Assembly: GCF_003176895.1 (NCBI RefSeq)
Contig: NZ_QGTD01000020.1
Location: forward strand, 124,001 to 188,000
From: Gracilibacillus dipsosauri
GTDB lineage: Bacteria > Bacillota > Bacilli > Bacillales > Amphibacillaceae
Reading direction: 5' to 3'
Length of the DNA stretch: 64,000 nucleotides
Below, one piece after another: positions 27,255 to 37,816 of this stretch. How positions within the stretch are numbered: position 1 is the stretch's first letter; every line of letters begins with the position of its first letter. The position numbers and the translations under genes are program-made. Below the pieces are notes generated by a model. The model made no database searches. It saw nothing but the letters and a program-made list of their open reading frames with translations, and was not told the DNA's origin.

Positions 27255-28217
27255 ATGTCATCACCGATCATTACACTAGACGAAATCTCCAAGCAATATG
27301 ACGAACAATATGCAGTTGATCACCTCTCCTTAGCGATAAAAAAAGGTGAGATCTTTGGATTATTAGGACCCAATGGAGCAGGAAAATCCACTTCCATCTT
27401 AATGATGCTTGGATTAAGTGAGCCAACAACTGGGTCCGTTCATGTTTGTGGAATTAACTCTACATCCAATCCAATTGAAGTGAAGCGTAGAGTAGGATAT
27501 TTGCCAGATGACCTTGGCTTTTACGAGCATATGACTGGATTTGAAAACCTCCTCTATACCGCGAGCTTAAACGGCTTGTCACGCAAACTTGCAGAAGAAC
27601 GTGCTAACTATCTATTACAAAGGGTCGGACTAACAGATGCAACAAACAAAAAAGCAGGAAAATATTCTCGGGGTATGCGTCAACGATTAGGGCTTGCGGA
27701 TGTCTTAATGAAAGATCCTGAAGTCATTATTTTAGATGAACCAACCCTCGGTATTGACCCTGAAGGTGTTAGAGAAATACTGAAATTAATACAACAATTG
27801 AATAAAGAAGATGGAATTACTGTACTACTTTCTTCCCATCAATTACATCAGGTACAGCAAATTTGCGATCGTGTTGGCATCTTTGTCAAAGGGAAGCTTT
27901 TAGCAGAAGGAAATATGGAGGAATTAGCTAAACAATTATTTTTTGAAGATTTATTCATCATCTATGTCAAAGCAGAACCTATTGATTCTGAATTAATCGA
28001 AAAAATCCGGACATTAAGGGGTGTCAATCATATTGAACAAGCTTTAGATAAATTAGAAATTTATGTGGATCATGATATATCTGCAGATATAGCGAAAATC
28101 ATCGTTCAGAACAATATATCCTTAACACAAATACAAAAGAAAAATTATGGCCTCGACGAAATTTATCATCGATATTTTGAAGGAGGTGATAGTCGTGGAG
28201 AGGCTCCAAACTCTTAA
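27255..28217 (+). CDS. ABC transporter ATP-binding protein (NEW3 operon)
   Basis: 320 residues. Walker A GPNGAGKST (38-46), signature YSRGMRQRLGLAD, Walker B VIILDEPTLG, H-loop SSHQLHQ. The C-terminal part is typical of ABC-2 exporter ATPases. Starts 2 bp after the NEW3 gene; its end holds the ribosome binding site of the permease gene. Confidence 0.92.
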   Translation: MSSPIITLDEISKQYDEQYAVDHLSLAIKKGEIFGLLGPNGAGKSTSILMMLGLSEPTTGSVHVCGINSTSNPIEVKRRVGYLPDDLGFYEHMTGFENLLYTASLNGLSRKLAEERANYLLQRVGLTDATNKKAGKYSRGMRQRLGLADVLMKDPEVIILDEPTLGIDPEGVREILKLIQQLNKEDGITVLLSSHQLHQVQQICDRVGIFVKGKLLAEGNMEELAKQLFFEDLFIIYVKAEPIDSELIEKIRTLRGVNHIEQALDKLEIYVDHDISADIAKIIVQNNISLTQIQKKNYGLDEIYHRYFEGGDSRGEAPNS

Positions 28218-29235
28218 AGGGAACATACAAAAATGGTTTACCATCCCGAACAGAGAAAAAAGTAGTCATATGACCGCATTCCAGGCGATCGTTCGAAAGG
28301 AATTTACAGATTATATTACGAGCTGGAGAATAATTATTTTGCTCCTTATTATTACCTTTACTTGTATCGGTTCACTCTACACTGCTATTACAAATATTCA
28401 GGATGCCTTAGATGCCGCAGCTGAGGAAACAAAAGAAGTGGCAAGAAGTGCTTTTCTATTTTTAAAGCTTTTTACCATCTCTGATGGAACCTTACCTTCT
28501 TTTATTACATTCGTAGGTTTTTTAGGACCATTACTTGGTGTTGCTCTTGGGTTTGATGCCATTAATTCAGAACGTAATAAAGGGACCTTAAGTAGATTAA
28601 TGGCACAACCTATACCTAGGGATTTTGTTTTGAATGGGAAATTTGCGGCAGCATTACTTATAAATGCTCTGTTGTTCTTTGCATTAGGCTTTTTAGTAAT
28701 GTCCTTCGGTATTCTAATTTTAGGTATTCCACCTACATTAGAAGAATTCTTACGAATTATTTGTTTCTTAATTTTGTGTATTGCCTATATTGCCTTCTGG
28801 CTTAATTTAGGTATCCTGTTTTCCGTTCGATTCAAGCAAGCTGCTACATCCGCATTAGCATCGATTGCAATATGGATTTTTTTTAGTCTATTCTATTCAA
28901 TGCTAGTAGAGCTATTATCAAAGTCGATTCTCAATCCTGAGAATATCGCAAGCACATCAGACGCAATAAGTAAACAAGGACTGGTGCTCAATTTAATGAG
29001 AATTTCTCCAAACTACCTTTTTACAGAATCGACAACGACACTCATGTCACCATCTGTTCGAAGCCTAGGTCCTTTAACAGTTGAGCAAACGACAGGTGCT
29101 ATAGCAGGTCCGCTTCCTTTGAGCCAAAGTCTTTTATTAATTTGGCCTCAATTAACTGGACTCATTGCTGCAACTCTTGTATGTTTTGCCCTATCCTATT
29201 TACTCTTTATGAGACAAGAAGTTAGATCCAAATAA
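28195..29235 (+). CDS. ABC-2 type permease (NEW3 operon)
   Basis: 346 residues from GTG at 28195. The start is fixed by AAGGAGGTGAT, a full anti-16S match, which lies inside the ATPase gene end (23-bp overlap). Six membrane segments with a large outer loop after the first, and the GVALGFDAINSERNKGTLSRLMAQP segment typical of ABC-2 permeases of the NosY/YtrC sort. Translationally coupled to the ATPase gene. Confidence 0.88.
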   Translation: MERLQTLKGNIQKWFTIPNREKSSHMTAFQAIVRKEFTDYITSWRIIILLLIITFTCIGSLYTAITNIQDALDAAAEETKEVARSAFLFLKLFTISDGTLPSFITFVGFLGPLLGVALGFDAINSERNKGTLSRLMAQPIPRDFVLNGKFAAALLINALLFFALGFLVMSFGILILGIPPTLEEFLRIICFLILCIAYIAFWLNLGILFSVRFKQAATSALASIAIWIFFSLFYSMLVELLSKSILNPENIASTSDAISKQGLVLNLMRISPNYLFTESTTTLMSPSVRSLGPLTVEQTTGAIAGPLPLSQSLLLIWPQLTGLIAATLVCFALSYLLFMRQEVRSK

Positions 29236-29247
29236 CGAGTGATTCTC

Positions 29248-29286
29248 AAAACCAGTTTGCATCAGAGCTTACTGGTTTTTTGTTTT
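29248..29286 (+). terminator. Terminator of the NEW3-ABC operon
   Basis: AAACCAGT and ACTGGTTT pair around a 14-nt loop and are followed by TTTTGTTTTT. Confidence 0.85.
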
Positions 29287-29303
29287 TCACTTTCGAATAA
29301 ACA

Positions 29304-29312
29304 TGTTATGAT
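29304..29312 (+). promoter_or_regulatory. Extended -10 promoter of the EamA gene
   Basis: TGTTATGAT is a TG-n extended -10 hexamer 22 bp before the start codon; the -35 region is weak. Confidence 0.4.
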
Positions 29313-29333
29313 GGGTAAATTGGAGGTGATTAG

Positions 29334-30242
29334 ATGAAGGCATATTTATTATTAATTCTGGCTGCTATCTTCTATGCTGGTAATCTAATTATCGGAAAGC
29401 CAGTAACCGCAGAGATTCCACCAATTACACTATCTTTCTTCCGCTACATTATTGCAGCATTCGTTATATTTCCTCTTGGATACAGAGAATGGAAGAACAA
29501 CCGTGCCCTTTGGAAAAAGGAATGGAAAGCTATTTTAGCACTTTCTGTGACAGGTCTCGTATTATTTAATATTTTTGTCTATTTAGCATTAAATTACACT
29601 ACTACAATTAATGCTGGAATTGTAGAAGCATCTACACCTATTTTCACGCTTCTTTTGGCATTCATATTATTTGGCGATCGCTTTACAGCAAAACAGCTAT
29701 TCGGTGTATTTATTTCTTTATTTGGCGTATTTTTTGTTATCACGAAGGGATCATTAGAGGTCATTACCAATCTCCAAATAAATATTGGAGATTTAATTAT
29801 GCTACTAGCAATGGTAAGTTGGTCCGTTTACTCTATTTTCATTAAGCAACACACTTGGAAATTCCCAACATATGGTGCATTACTCGTTATGTCTGTCATT
29901 GCTATTATCCTCTTTATTCCATTACTCCCGATCGAGTGGGAGGAGATCAAACAAATTAATTGGTCTTGGGCGATCATAGGTGGAACCTTATATCTCGGTA
30001 TATTTCCATCACTTATCGCATTGATGGCATACAACAAAGGAGTACAAGAGCTTGGTCCATCAAGGGCTTCTATTTTTCTTAATTTAATTCCTGTATTTAC
30101 CATGATTGGTGCTGTCATCTTTTTAAAGGAGCAAATCTCCTTCGTTCAAATTTTAGGAGGATTATTCGTCATCATCGGGGTCATGATTACAAATCGGATG
30201 GGGAAAAAGAAAAACAAAAGTACTACGGAAATAGAATCCTAA
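29334..30242 (+). CDS. EamA-family (DMT superfamily) transporter
   Basis: 302 residues with ten hydrophobic segments in two EamA repeats: PPITLSFFRYIIAAFVIFPL with VEASTPIFTLLLAFILFGDR, and GPSRASIFLNLIPVFTMIGAVIFLKE. Likely a metabolite exporter; substrate unknown. Monocistronic, with its own promoter and terminator. Confidence 0.88.
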   Translation: MKAYLLLILAAIFYAGNLIIGKPVTAEIPPITLSFFRYIIAAFVIFPLGYREWKNNRALWKKEWKAILALSVTGLVLFNIFVYLALNYTTTINAGIVEASTPIFTLLLAFILFGDRFTAKQLFGVFISLFGVFFVITKGSLEVITNLQINIGDLIMLLAMVSWSVYSIFIKQHTWKFPTYGALLVMSVIAIILFIPLLPIEWEEIKQINWSWAIIGGTLYLGIFPSLIALMAYNKGVQELGPSRASIFLNLIPVFTMIGAVIFLKEQISFVQILGGLFVIIGVMITNRMGKKKNKSTTEIES

Positions 30243-30293
30243 CTTAGACTGAGATTAGTAAGAAATTCTTCTTGTTAAACTGTACGTACAAAA

Positions 30294-30340
30294 AAAGAGC
30301 CAAGCAAAGGATAGAAGAAATCCTCTACTTGGCTCTTTCT
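30294..30340. terminator. Bidirectional terminator between convergent genes
   Basis: AAAGAGCCAAG (30294-30304) pairs with CTTGGCTCTTT (30328-30338), with A-rich and T-rich flanks, serving the EamA gene and the HAD gene. Confidence 0.85.
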
Positions 30341-30355
30341 TAAACATAGTATTAG

Positions 30356-31129
30356 TTATTCACCAAACGTCCACTCTGCTAAGCTATCTATTGAATAGGT
30401 TGGCTTTGCTTCTATTGTTTCTAAATCTTTTTTCGTTGTCACACCTGTATGCACTAGTACAGAATCAATGCCAGCATTCATTCCTGCTAATATATCTGTA
30501 GCATAATTGTCACCAACCATAAGTGTTTCTTCCTTCTTTGTGCCAAGTACTTCTAGAGCTTGGTCCACAATGATTGATTCAGGCTTACCTATAAATGTTG
30601 GTTGTATTCCTGTAGTAACAGATAGAACAGAAATAAGGGAACCAGCACCAGGTAAGAAGCCTCTTTCTGTTGGTAATGCTACATCACCATTTGTTGCGAC
30701 AAATTTTGCGCCCTTGCGAATATTTAGTGCCCCTTTTGTTAGCTTTTCATAATTTATATTTCGATCCAGTCCCATTACGACAAAATCTGCATCTTCTTCT
30801 ACGAGCTCAAGCCCACATTCCTTAAGCGCCATATAGAGTCCTTCTTCACCGATTGCATAGACTTTTGCATTCGTTTTTTGTCCCTTTATATAGCTTGCTG
30901 TCGCCATACTTGTCGTAAAGACATGTTTAGCTGTACTTGGGACGCCCATATTAACTAATTTTTCTGAAACATCCTTTGGATGCTTGGTAGAATTATTTGT
31001 TAGAAATAGATAGGGGAGCCCCTTTCGTTCTAATTCTTTCACAAACTCTATAGCCTCTATGATTTTTTCTGTACCTTTATACACTGTTCCATCTAAATCA
31101 ATTAGAAATCCTTGGTAATTTTTCATCAT
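30356..31129 (-). CDS. HAD-type hydrolase, NagD/AraL family (TIGR01457-like)
   Basis: 257 residues. HAD motifs: DLDGTVYKGTEKI (I), FLTNNSTKHP (II), FIGKPE with a conserved Lys (III) and MVGDNYATDILAG (IV). Similar to B. subtilis YutF. Two ATG codons in a row; the second (31126) is better spaced from AGGAGG. A sugar- or nucleotide-phosphate phosphatase by family; substrate unknown. Confidence 0.88.
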   Translation of the reverse strand: MMKNYQGFLIDLDGTVYKGTEKIIEAIEFVKELERKGLPYLFLTNNSTKHPKDVSEKLVNMGVPSTAKHVFTTSMATASYIKGQKTNAKVYAIGEEGLYMALKECGLELVEEDADFVVMGLDRNINYEKLTKGALNIRKGAKFVATNGDVALPTERGFLPGAGSLISVLSVTTGIQPTFIGKPESIIVDQALEVLGTKKEETLMVGDNYATDILAGMNAGIDSVLVHTGVTTKKDLETIEAKPTYSIDSLAEWTFGE

Positions 31130-31374
31130 ATCCTCCTGAATTTTTTGAAAATTCTATGTATTTTGTTTTGTCATTTTTTTAATAAGTGATAGTATATATT
31201 TATGACAATCACGTCATTTTACCAATTTATATGTTATCATGTATAATTAGCAAATGAAATAAAAGCCATTATGCATTCCTATTTTTTAAGAAACATTTTG
31301 ATTATAGCATATCGTGACACATATGCGTATAACTCGCTTATTAATAATTAAATGAAGAAAGGTAGTTTAAGTTA

Positions 31375-32859
31375 ATGACAACGAATAACCCAAAAGCAGT
31401 TATTGTTATATTTGGTGCAACAGGTGATCTTGCAAATAGAAAACTCTATCCTTCCATCTATCGACTCTATCGTAATGGAAAATTATCAAAGAACTTTGCC
31501 GTAATTGGTGTTGCAAGACGACCACTAACGAATGAAGACTTCCGAAATAATGTAAAAGAATCTATAAACGGGTTAAATGATCCAAGTATTGATCCAGATG
31601 AATTTGCTAGCCATTTTCATTATAACCCTTTCGATATTCAAGACCTTGAGCATTATGCAGAGTTAGAGAACCTTATCAATCAGCTTGATGAGAAGCATGA
31701 AACTGACGGAAATCGTCTATTCTACTTTTCGATGGCGCCTAATTTCTTTGGTACACTTGCTGCAAACTTAAAGTCAGAAGGTTTAACAACAACAAAAGGT
31801 TGGACTAGACTTGTTATCGAAAAACCATTTGGTCATGACTATGAGTCTGCCGAAAAATTAAATAACCAAATTCGTGAAGCTTTTACTGAGGATCAAATCT
31901 ATCGTATTGACCATTACTTAGGAAAAGAAATGGTCCAAAACATTGAAGTAATTCGATTTGCCAATGCATTATTTGAGCCACTCTGGAATAATCAATATAT
32001 TTCAAATATTCAAATTACGTCAAGTGAGATTCTAGGTGTCGAAGAGCGTGGACGCTATTATGATAGTGCTGGTGCCTTAAAAGACATGATGCAAAATCAT
32101 ATGTTGCAAATGCTCGCATTGATCGCTATGGATCCACCAATTAAGCTAACACCTGAAGAAATTCGTAGTGAGAAAGTAAAAGTGTTGCGTGCATTGCGCT
32201 TCTTTGAAGAAGACAATCTTGACCAATATATTGTCCGTGGTCAATATGGCCGTGGAATGGTAAATGGTGAGGAATTACCCGCATACCGCGAAGGAAATGG
32301 TGTGGACCCTGAATCAAATACAGATACGTTCGTAGCAGCAAAACTCATGATTGATAACTTCCGCTGGGCTGGAGTTCCATTCTATATTCGTACAGGTAAG
32401 CGTATGGAGAAAAAATCCACTGAAATTGTAGTCGAATTTAAAGATTTACCGATGAACCTCTATTATGGAGAAGAACATGAAACGAAGTCTAACTTACTCG
32501 TTATCCATGTCCAACCACATGAAGGGATCACATTGCATGTTAATGCGAAGAAAGGTGACTATAGTGCTGCCTCTACTCCAATCACATTAAGTTATGACAA
32601 TAATTCTGGTGACAAGATGAATACTCCAGAAGCATATGAAATTCTGTTACATGATTGTATGCGCGGTGATTCCACTAATTTCACACACTGGGATGAGGTT
32701 GCTCTTTCTTGGAAATTTATTGATATTATCGCAAATGCTTGGTCCAAGAAAAAAGCAGACTTTCCAAATTATGAATCAGGAACAAATGGACCGAAGGAAG
32801 CTGATGAGTTATTAGCGAAAGACGGTTTTAAATGGTGGAACATTACACCTGAAAAATAG
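31375..32859 (+). CDS. zwf: Glucose-6-phosphate 1-dehydrogenase
   Basis: 494 residues. NADP-binding GATGDLANRKLYPS near the N terminus and the active-site block RIDHYLGKE; VIEKPFG also present. Catalyses the first step of the oxidative pentose phosphate pathway, glucose 6-phosphate to 6-phosphogluconolactone. The 6-phosphogluconate dehydrogenase gene lies 700 bp on, facing it, so both oxidative-branch dehydrogenases are clustered. No 6-phosphogluconolactonase gene is seen between them. Confidence 0.97.
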   Translation: MTTNNPKAVIVIFGATGDLANRKLYPSIYRLYRNGKLSKNFAVIGVARRPLTNEDFRNNVKESINGLNDPSIDPDEFASHFHYNPFDIQDLEHYAELENLINQLDEKHETDGNRLFYFSMAPNFFGTLAANLKSEGLTTTKGWTRLVIEKPFGHDYESAEKLNNQIREAFTEDQIYRIDHYLGKEMVQNIEVIRFANALFEPLWNNQYISNIQITSSEILGVEERGRYYDSAGALKDMMQNHMLQMLALIAMDPPIKLTPEEIRSEKVKVLRALRFFEEDNLDQYIVRGQYGRGMVNGEELPAYREGNGVDPESNTDTFVAAKLMIDNFRWAGVPFYIRTGKRMEKKSTEIVVEFKDLPMNLYYGEEHETKSNLLVIHVQPHEGITLHVNAKKGDYSAASTPITLSYDNNSGDKMNTPEAYEILLHDCMRGDSTNFTHWDEVALSWKFIDIIANAWSKKKADFPNYESGTNGPKEADELLAKDGFKWWNITPEK

Positions 32860-32871
32860 TAGAACAAGAGG

Positions 32872-32900
32872 AAGAGCAATCGTTTTAGGTTGCTCTTTCT
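32872..32900 (+). terminator. Terminator after zwf
   Basis: AAGAGCAA (32872-32879) and TTGCTCTT (32890-32897) pair around a 10-nt loop, followed by TCTTA. May only partly stop transcription into the cyclase gene. Confidence 0.6.
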
Positions 32901-32923
32901 TATCTAAAAAGGAGAGATTAAAA

Positions 32924-33547
32924 GTGAAATTCTATGATATTTCAATGACGATTCATCCAGAAATGCAAGTATGGGAAAATATTCAAGCAATTAAACCACA
33001 TTTTGACCGAAATACCTCCGGTTATGTTACAAGTACAACAATGGAATTAAATCTTCATAGCGGAACCCATATTGATGCACCCCTTCATATGTTGAACGAC
33101 GGGGATACATTTGAATCGATCTCATTAGAAAAATTAATTAGAAAGGTAAAGGTATTAGATTTAACGAATGCTAAAGATGGAATAAGTCGCACAGATTTGG
33201 AAGCGCATTCTATTTTTGAAGATGATTTTCTTTTATTGAAAACAAAAAATTCCTCCTTTGCGAAGAACGAGTTTGATTTCGACTTTATTTATTTAAAAGA
33301 AGACGGCGCTGACTACCTCATTCAAAAGCAGGTCGCGGGTGTAGGAATAGATACATTAGGAATCGAACGTAGTCAAGAAGGGAACCCAACTCATCGCAAG
33401 CTTTTCACAGAAGAGATTATTATTATGGAAGGTCTACGTCTTGCTGAAGTCACACCTGGAGAATATTTGATGGTCGCTGCACCATTAAAATTAATTGATA
33501 CAGAAGCAGCCCCAGCTAGAGTGCTATTATTCGAAGAAGGTCTATGA
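32924..33547 (+). CDS. Cyclase-family (kynurenine formamidase-like) metal-dependent hydrolase
   Basis: 207 residues from GTG at 32924 (GGAGAG upstream). The metal-binding motif H-S-G-T-H-I-D-A-P-L-H of the cyclase/KynB family is at about residues 45-55. Substrate unknown; no tryptophan-degradation genes nearby, so true kynurenine formamidase activity is not supported. Confidence 0.82.
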   Translation: MKFYDISMTIHPEMQVWENIQAIKPHFDRNTSGYVTSTTMELNLHSGTHIDAPLHMLNDGDTFESISLEKLIRKVKVLDLTNAKDGISRTDLEAHSIFEDDFLLLKTKNSSFAKNEFDFDFIYLKEDGADYLIQKQVAGVGIDTLGIERSQEGNPTHRKLFTEEIIIMEGLRLAEVTPGEYLMVAAPLKLIDTEAAPARVLLFEEGL

Positions 33548-33548
33548 T

Positions 33549-33594
33549 AATAATAAAATCCCTCTCGCATATATGCAAGAGGGATTTTATTATT
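33549..33594. terminator. Bidirectional terminator between cyclase gene and gnd
   Basis: A perfect 17-bp stem: AATAATAAAATCCCTCT (33549-33565) with AGAGGGATTTTATTATT (33578-33594). A/T-rich outer ends give a T-run in both directions. The right arm overlaps the gnd stop region. Confidence 0.9.
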
Positions 33595-35014
33595 AGTCCT
33601 CTAACCACTCTGTATGGAAGATTCCTTCTTTGTCCACACGTTGGTATGTGTGTGCGCCAAAGTAATCACGTTGTGCTTGTAAAAGGTTAGCAGGCAATGT
33701 TTCTGTACGATAGCTATCATAATAAGCTAAGGCACTTGCAAAGCCAGGAACTGGAATTCCACGCTCCATTGCGATCGATAATACTTTACGCAATGATTCT
33801 TGATAGCCTTCTACAATTTCTTTGAAGTAAGGATCTAGTAAGAGATTAGCAAGACCTGGCTCACGATCGTATGCATCTTTAATTTTTTGTAGGAATTGTG
33901 CACGAATAATACATCCTCCACGGAAGATCATGGATATATCTCCATAACGTAGATTCCAATCATTTTCCTCAGATGCTGCTCTCATTTGAGCAAAACCTTG
34001 TGCATAGGAAACAATTTTACTCATATAAAGGGCTTTACGAATCGCTTCAATTAGTTCATCCTTATCTCCTTCATACGGCTTGTCCGCTGCAGATGGCCCT
34101 TGTAATACCTTGCTCGCTGCCACACGCTCTTCTTTCATTGCTGAAATAAAACGCGCGAATACAGATTCTGTAATAACCGGTAATGGTACCCCTAGATCTA
34201 GTGCGCTTTGACTTGTCCATTTTCCCGTACCTTTTTGACCAGCAGTATCTAGGATCACGTCCACCATTGGTTTTCCTGTTTCAGCATCCTTTTTCTTAAA
34301 GATATCTGTTGTTATCTCGATTAAATAGCTATCTAGTTCACCTTTGTTCCATTCTTTAAATACTTCATGAAGCTCCTCAGCACCTAGACCTAGCACGTGT
34401 TTCATAATAAAATATGCTTCACAAATAAGTTGCATATCTCCATATTCTATACCATTGTGAACCATCTTGACATAGTGTCCAGCACCATTCGGTCCGATAT
34501 AAGTTACACAAGGGTCGCCATTTACTTTAGCAGAAATTGCTTCGAAAATTGGTGCAACTAAATCATATGCTTCTTTTTGTCCACCAGGCATGATGGAAGG
34601 GCCTTTGAGTGCTCCTTCTTCCCCACCTGATACACCTGTTCCAATAAAGTGGATTCCAGATTCATCAAGCTCAGCATTACGACGCATGGTATCTTTAAAG
34701 AACGTATTCCCACCATCGATTAAAATATCACCTTTATCAAGTAATGGCCGTAGGGAAGCAATCGTCGCATCAGTAGCTGGCCCTGCTTGTACCATTAACA
34801 TAATCTTACGCGGCTTCTCTAAGGAATCAACAAATTCTTCAATCGTTTTTGCTCCAACGAAATTCTTCCCTTTTGCTTCATTGTTCAAGAAGTCTTCTGT
34901 TTTTTGATAAGTTCTATTAAAAACTGCTACAGAATAACCTCTGCTCTCTACGTTTAAGGCAAGGTTTTTCCCCATAACAGCAAGACCTATCACACCAAAT
35001 TGTTGTTTTGCCAT
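33593..35014 (-). CDS. gnd: 6-phosphogluconate dehydrogenase, decarboxylating
   Basis: 473 residues. N-terminal [12 protein letters not shown] cofactor loop, [10 protein letters not shown], catalytic block [17 protein letters not shown], and GTGKWT in the helical domain. Length matches the long (GndA, NADP-dependent) form. Converts 6-phosphogluconate to ribulose 5-phosphate. Faces zwf. The 227-bp upstream gap shows no further clear feature. Confidence 0.97.
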   Translation of the reverse strand: MAKQQFGVIGLAVMGKNLALNVESRGYSVAVFNRTYQKTEDFLNNEAKGKNFVGAKTIEEFVDSLEKPRKIMLMVQAGPATDATIASLRPLLDKGDILIDGGNTFFKDTMRRNAELDESGIHFIGTGVSGGEEGALKGPSIMPGGQKEAYDLVAPIFEAISAKVNGDPCVTYIGPNGAGHYVKMVHNGIEYGDMQLICEAYFIMKHVLGLGAEELHEVFKEWNKGELDSYLIEITTDIFKKKDAETGKPMVDVILDTAGQKGTGKWTSQSALDLGVPLPVITESVFARFISAMKEERVAASKVLQGPSAADKPYEGDKDELIEAIRKALYMSKIVSYAQGFAQMRAASEENDWNLRYGDISMIFRGGCIIRAQFLQKIKDAYDREPGLANLLLDPYFKEIVEGYQESLRKVLSIAMERGIPVPGFASALAYYDSYRTETLPANLLQAQRDYFGAHTYQRVDKEGIFHTEWLED

Positions 35015-35241
35015 TCTCCTAATCGCTCCTTTTGTTAATTTATCACTACTTATGTATTATTCCATATCCTCTATTTTAGCACGAAATGGAACAATGCGTA
35101 AGTCCAGTATAAAAATTCACTCCATATAATAAGTTATTACATCAAATGGTTCACTGCAAGTAATAGCTACCTATTTTCAGAAATTTCTATCATTTCTAGC
35201 AAATATTTCAGGATCCAGCACTACACGAAAATACTTTACTG

Positions 35242-35979
35242 TTAAGTCGATGATAATACCCACTTTTCAATAGCAAGGGCTACTCCGTCCTCATCATTAG
35301 AAGCGGTTACCCAATCAGCTGCTTTTTTTACAGGTTCCTGAGCATTTCCCATCGCGATGCCTAATCCAGCTAATTCTATCATTTTTATATCATTCAAACT
35401 ATCACCAGCCGTCATCACCTGATCCATGGTGATACCAATTCTTTCACAAACCTTTTCAATTGCCGCTGCTTTATTTACTCCGACTGCATTGACTTCAATA
35501 TTGGTTAGACTAGAATTACTTACCTCGACATCCTCCCATTCTGACAATGTTTGGTTAATTTTTTCCTTTATTTCTGGGGCGTCTGTGTCAAAGCCAAATT
35601 TCAGCCATTCATGTGCTTCAATATCCTCAGGAGTCTCTCCCCGCCAAATTTTATCAACAGAAGCAAGCCAAGCCCATGTTTGATGCTCCTCTCTAAGCTT
35701 TACAAGCTTCATAACAATACTTGGATCCAATGTTTGTCTTGCAATTAAGTCACCATGCATTGTCCAAATCTCACTACCATTCACCGTAATCAAATAATGT
35801 AAACCTAATTCTTTTGCAATAATAGAGCTTGTTTGATAGTGACGACCTGTTGAGATAATCACCTCTACCCCATTATCTTGGGCTCTTTTTATTGCAGTTT
35901 TATTTACATCGGAGACTTGGTGCTGATTATTTAAAAGCGTGCCATCCATGTCTAATGCAATCATTTTAATTTCCTTCAT
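35242..35979 (-). CDS. Cof-type HAD-IIB family phosphatase
   Basis: 245 residues. DMDGTLLNNQHQVS (I), ISTGRHYQT (II), and C-terminal MTAGDSLNDIKMIELAGLGIAMGNA (IV) with a Cof-type cap. Probably a sugar-phosphate or cofactor phosphatase. ATG follows GGAGGG. Confidence 0.88.
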   Translation of the reverse strand: MKEIKMIALDMDGTLLNNQHQVSDVNKTAIKRAQDNGVEVIISTGRHYQTSSIIAKELGLHYLITVNGSEIWTMHGDLIARQTLDPSIVMKLVKLREEHQTWAWLASVDKIWRGETPEDIEAHEWLKFGFDTDAPEIKEKINQTLSEWEDVEVSNSSLTNIEVNAVGVNKAAAIEKVCERIGITMDQVMTAGDSLNDIKMIELAGLGIAMGNAQEPVKKAADWVTASNDEDGVALAIEKWVLSST

Positions 35980-36098
35980 CAGAAGCCCTCCAATTCTTAA
36001 TACCCCTATATTTTATGCGAAAATAATGGTTTTAGCAAAAATGCGATATCGATATTCCGTGTTATAATGAGCATACTAACGAAATAGAGGTGATAAAA

Positions 36099-36371
36099 TT
36101 GAAAAAACGAGCAGTAGTAAGTGTTGTAGGTAAGGATAAAGTAGGAATTATAGCTAAAGTTACTAATGTATTAGCAGATAATCATATAAATATTTCTGAC
36201 ATAAGTCAGACGATTTTGCAGGATTTTTTCACAATGATTATGATTATAGATATTCAAGACAGTAGTAATATTAATCATTTAAAACAAAAATTCGAACCTG
36301 TTGAAAAGGAACTTGGACTGAATATTAACATTCAACTTGAAGATGTTTTTCAAGCAATGCATCGTGTTTAA
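36099..36371 (+). CDS. ACT-domain protein (UPF0237 type)
   Basis: 90 residues from TTG at 36099; GAGGTGAT before it contains the in-frame GTG at 36090, which decides for the TTG. A single ACT domain: [33 protein letters not shown] good -10 (TATAAT, 36063-36068) lies upstream without a clear -35. It pairs with the UPF0210 gene 14 bp downstream, a conserved arrangement of unknown function. Confidence 0.85.
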   Translation: MKKRAVVSVVGKDKVGIIAKVTNVLADNHINISDISQTILQDFFTMIMIIDIQDSSNINHLKQKFEPVEKELGLNINIQLEDVFQAMHRV

Positions 36372-36385
36372 GGAGGAAATCAATT

Positions 36386-37747
36386 ATGCCAATAGGATTC
36401 ACAGAGATACAAGAAACAATACGAATGGTAGAAATGGAACATTTAGATATTCGAACGGTTACAATGGGGATTAGCTTACGGGATTGTATGGATTCAGATT
36501 TTGATAAATTAAAAGAGAATGTTTATAAAAAAATTACGCACTATGCAAAGGAGCTTCAAACAACTGCTGACCAAGTCGCGGAGGAATATGGGGTGCCAAT
36601 TATCAACAAACGAATTGCGATCTCACCTGTCGCAGAATTACTAGGAAATGCATCAAAGCAACAAGTAATAGAATTAGCCAAAATATTAGATGACGCAGCT
36701 AAATGTTTAGATGTGGATTTCATTGGTGGATTTTCTGCATTGGTACATAAAGGGATAACCAAGGGAGATCAAGCCCTACTTTCTGCACTCCCAGAGGCAC
36801 TAAGCTTCACAGAAAGAGTATGTGCTTCTATTTCTGTTGCTACAACGAAAACAGGAATAAACATGGATGCTGTAGCAAGCATGGGATCGATTATAAAGCG
36901 AACAGCGGAGCTAACGAAAGATCATAATAGTATTGGTTGTGCCAAACTAGTTGTTTTTTGTAATCCGGTTGAGGATAATCCATTTATGGCAGGAGCCTTT
37001 CACGGCACGGGTGAAGGGGAAGTAGTGTTAAGTGTTGGAGTAAGTGGTCCTGGTGTTGTATTAAATGCATTAAAAAAATTCCCAAATGCCGATTTGGGAG
37101 AAATAGCTGATGTGATCAAAAATACGGCATTTAAGATTACAAGGGCAGGTGAATTAATTGGGCGTGTAGTAGCACAAAGACTAAACGTCCCATTTGGTAT
37201 AATGGACTTGTCGCTTGCACCAACCAATGCTATGAATGACAGTGTTGCGGAAATACTAGAAGAGATTGGTTTAGAACGTGTCGGTACACATGGAACCATT
37301 GCCGCATTAGCACTCATGAACGATGCGGTCAAAAAAGGTGGGGCGATGGCCAGCTCCTACGTTGGTGGTTTAAGTGGCGCTTTTATACCAGTAAGTGAAG
37401 ATAATGGAATGATTCGTGGTATTGAGGATGGTGCTCTTGAATTATCAAAGCTTGAAGCGATGACATGTGTCTGCTCTGTTGGATTAGACATGATTGCACT
37501 AGATGGATCAGCTAGCGAAGAAACCATTGCTGCCATCATAGCGGATGAAGCTGCAATAGGCATGATCAATCGAAAAACAACAGCTGTACGTGTTATTCCA
37601 GTGATCGGCAAAAAACAAGGCGAATCGGTCGAATTTGGCGGACTACTTGGTCGAGCACCGATAATCGGAGTTAGTTCTTTTAGTTCTGAGAAAATTATTC
37701 AGCGTGGTGGAAGGATACCTGCACCAATTCAATCCCTTACCAATTAA
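36386..37747 (+). CDS. UPF0210 (PFL-like) family protein
   Basis: 453 residues. Recognised by [23 protein letters not shown] near the start, [13 protein letters not shown], and [21 protein letters not shown]. Structurally related to pyruvate formate-lyase-like barrels, but without the glycyl radical motif. Probably controlled by the ACT protein encoded just upstream (inference from pairing). ATG after AGGAGG. Confidence 0.88.
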   Translation: MPIGFTEIQETIRMVEMEHLDIRTVTMGISLRDCMDSDFDKLKENVYKKITHYAKELQTTADQVAEEYGVPIINKRIAISPVAELLGNASKQQVIELAKILDDAAKCLDVDFIGGFSALVHKGITKGDQALLSALPEALSFTERVCASISVATTKTGINMDAVASMGSIIKRTAELTKDHNSIGCAKLVVFCNPVEDNPFMAGAFHGTGEGEVVLSVGVSGPGVVLNALKKFPNADLGEIADVIKNTAFKITRAGELIGRVVAQRLNVPFGIMDLSLAPTNAMNDSVAEILEEIGLERVGTHGTIAALALMNDAVKKGGAMASSYVGGLSGAFIPVSEDNGMIRGIEDGALELSKLEAMTCVCSVGLDMIALDGSASEETIAAIIADEAAIGMINRKTTAVRVIPVIGKKQGESVEFGGLLGRAPIIGVSSFSSEKIIQRGGRIPAPIQSLTN

Positions 37748-37770
37748 GGATCCAGAGATACTAATGTTAA

Positions 37771-37810
37771 AAGAAGTCTATAAAAGCAATGCAGCTATCA
37801 TAGACTTCTT
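37771..37810. terminator. Terminator between UPF0210 gene and EIIC-like gene
   Basis: AAGAAGTCTAT (37771-37781) pairs with ATAGACTTCTT (37800-37810). Lies between convergent genes and may act in both directions; T-runs are short. Confidence 0.65.
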
Positions 37811-37816
37811 CTAGCA

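Noticed and set aside
32924-33547. Assignment of the cyclase-family gene as kynB
   Set aside because: The metal motif is shared by the whole cyclase family, and no kynurenine or tryptophan genes are near.
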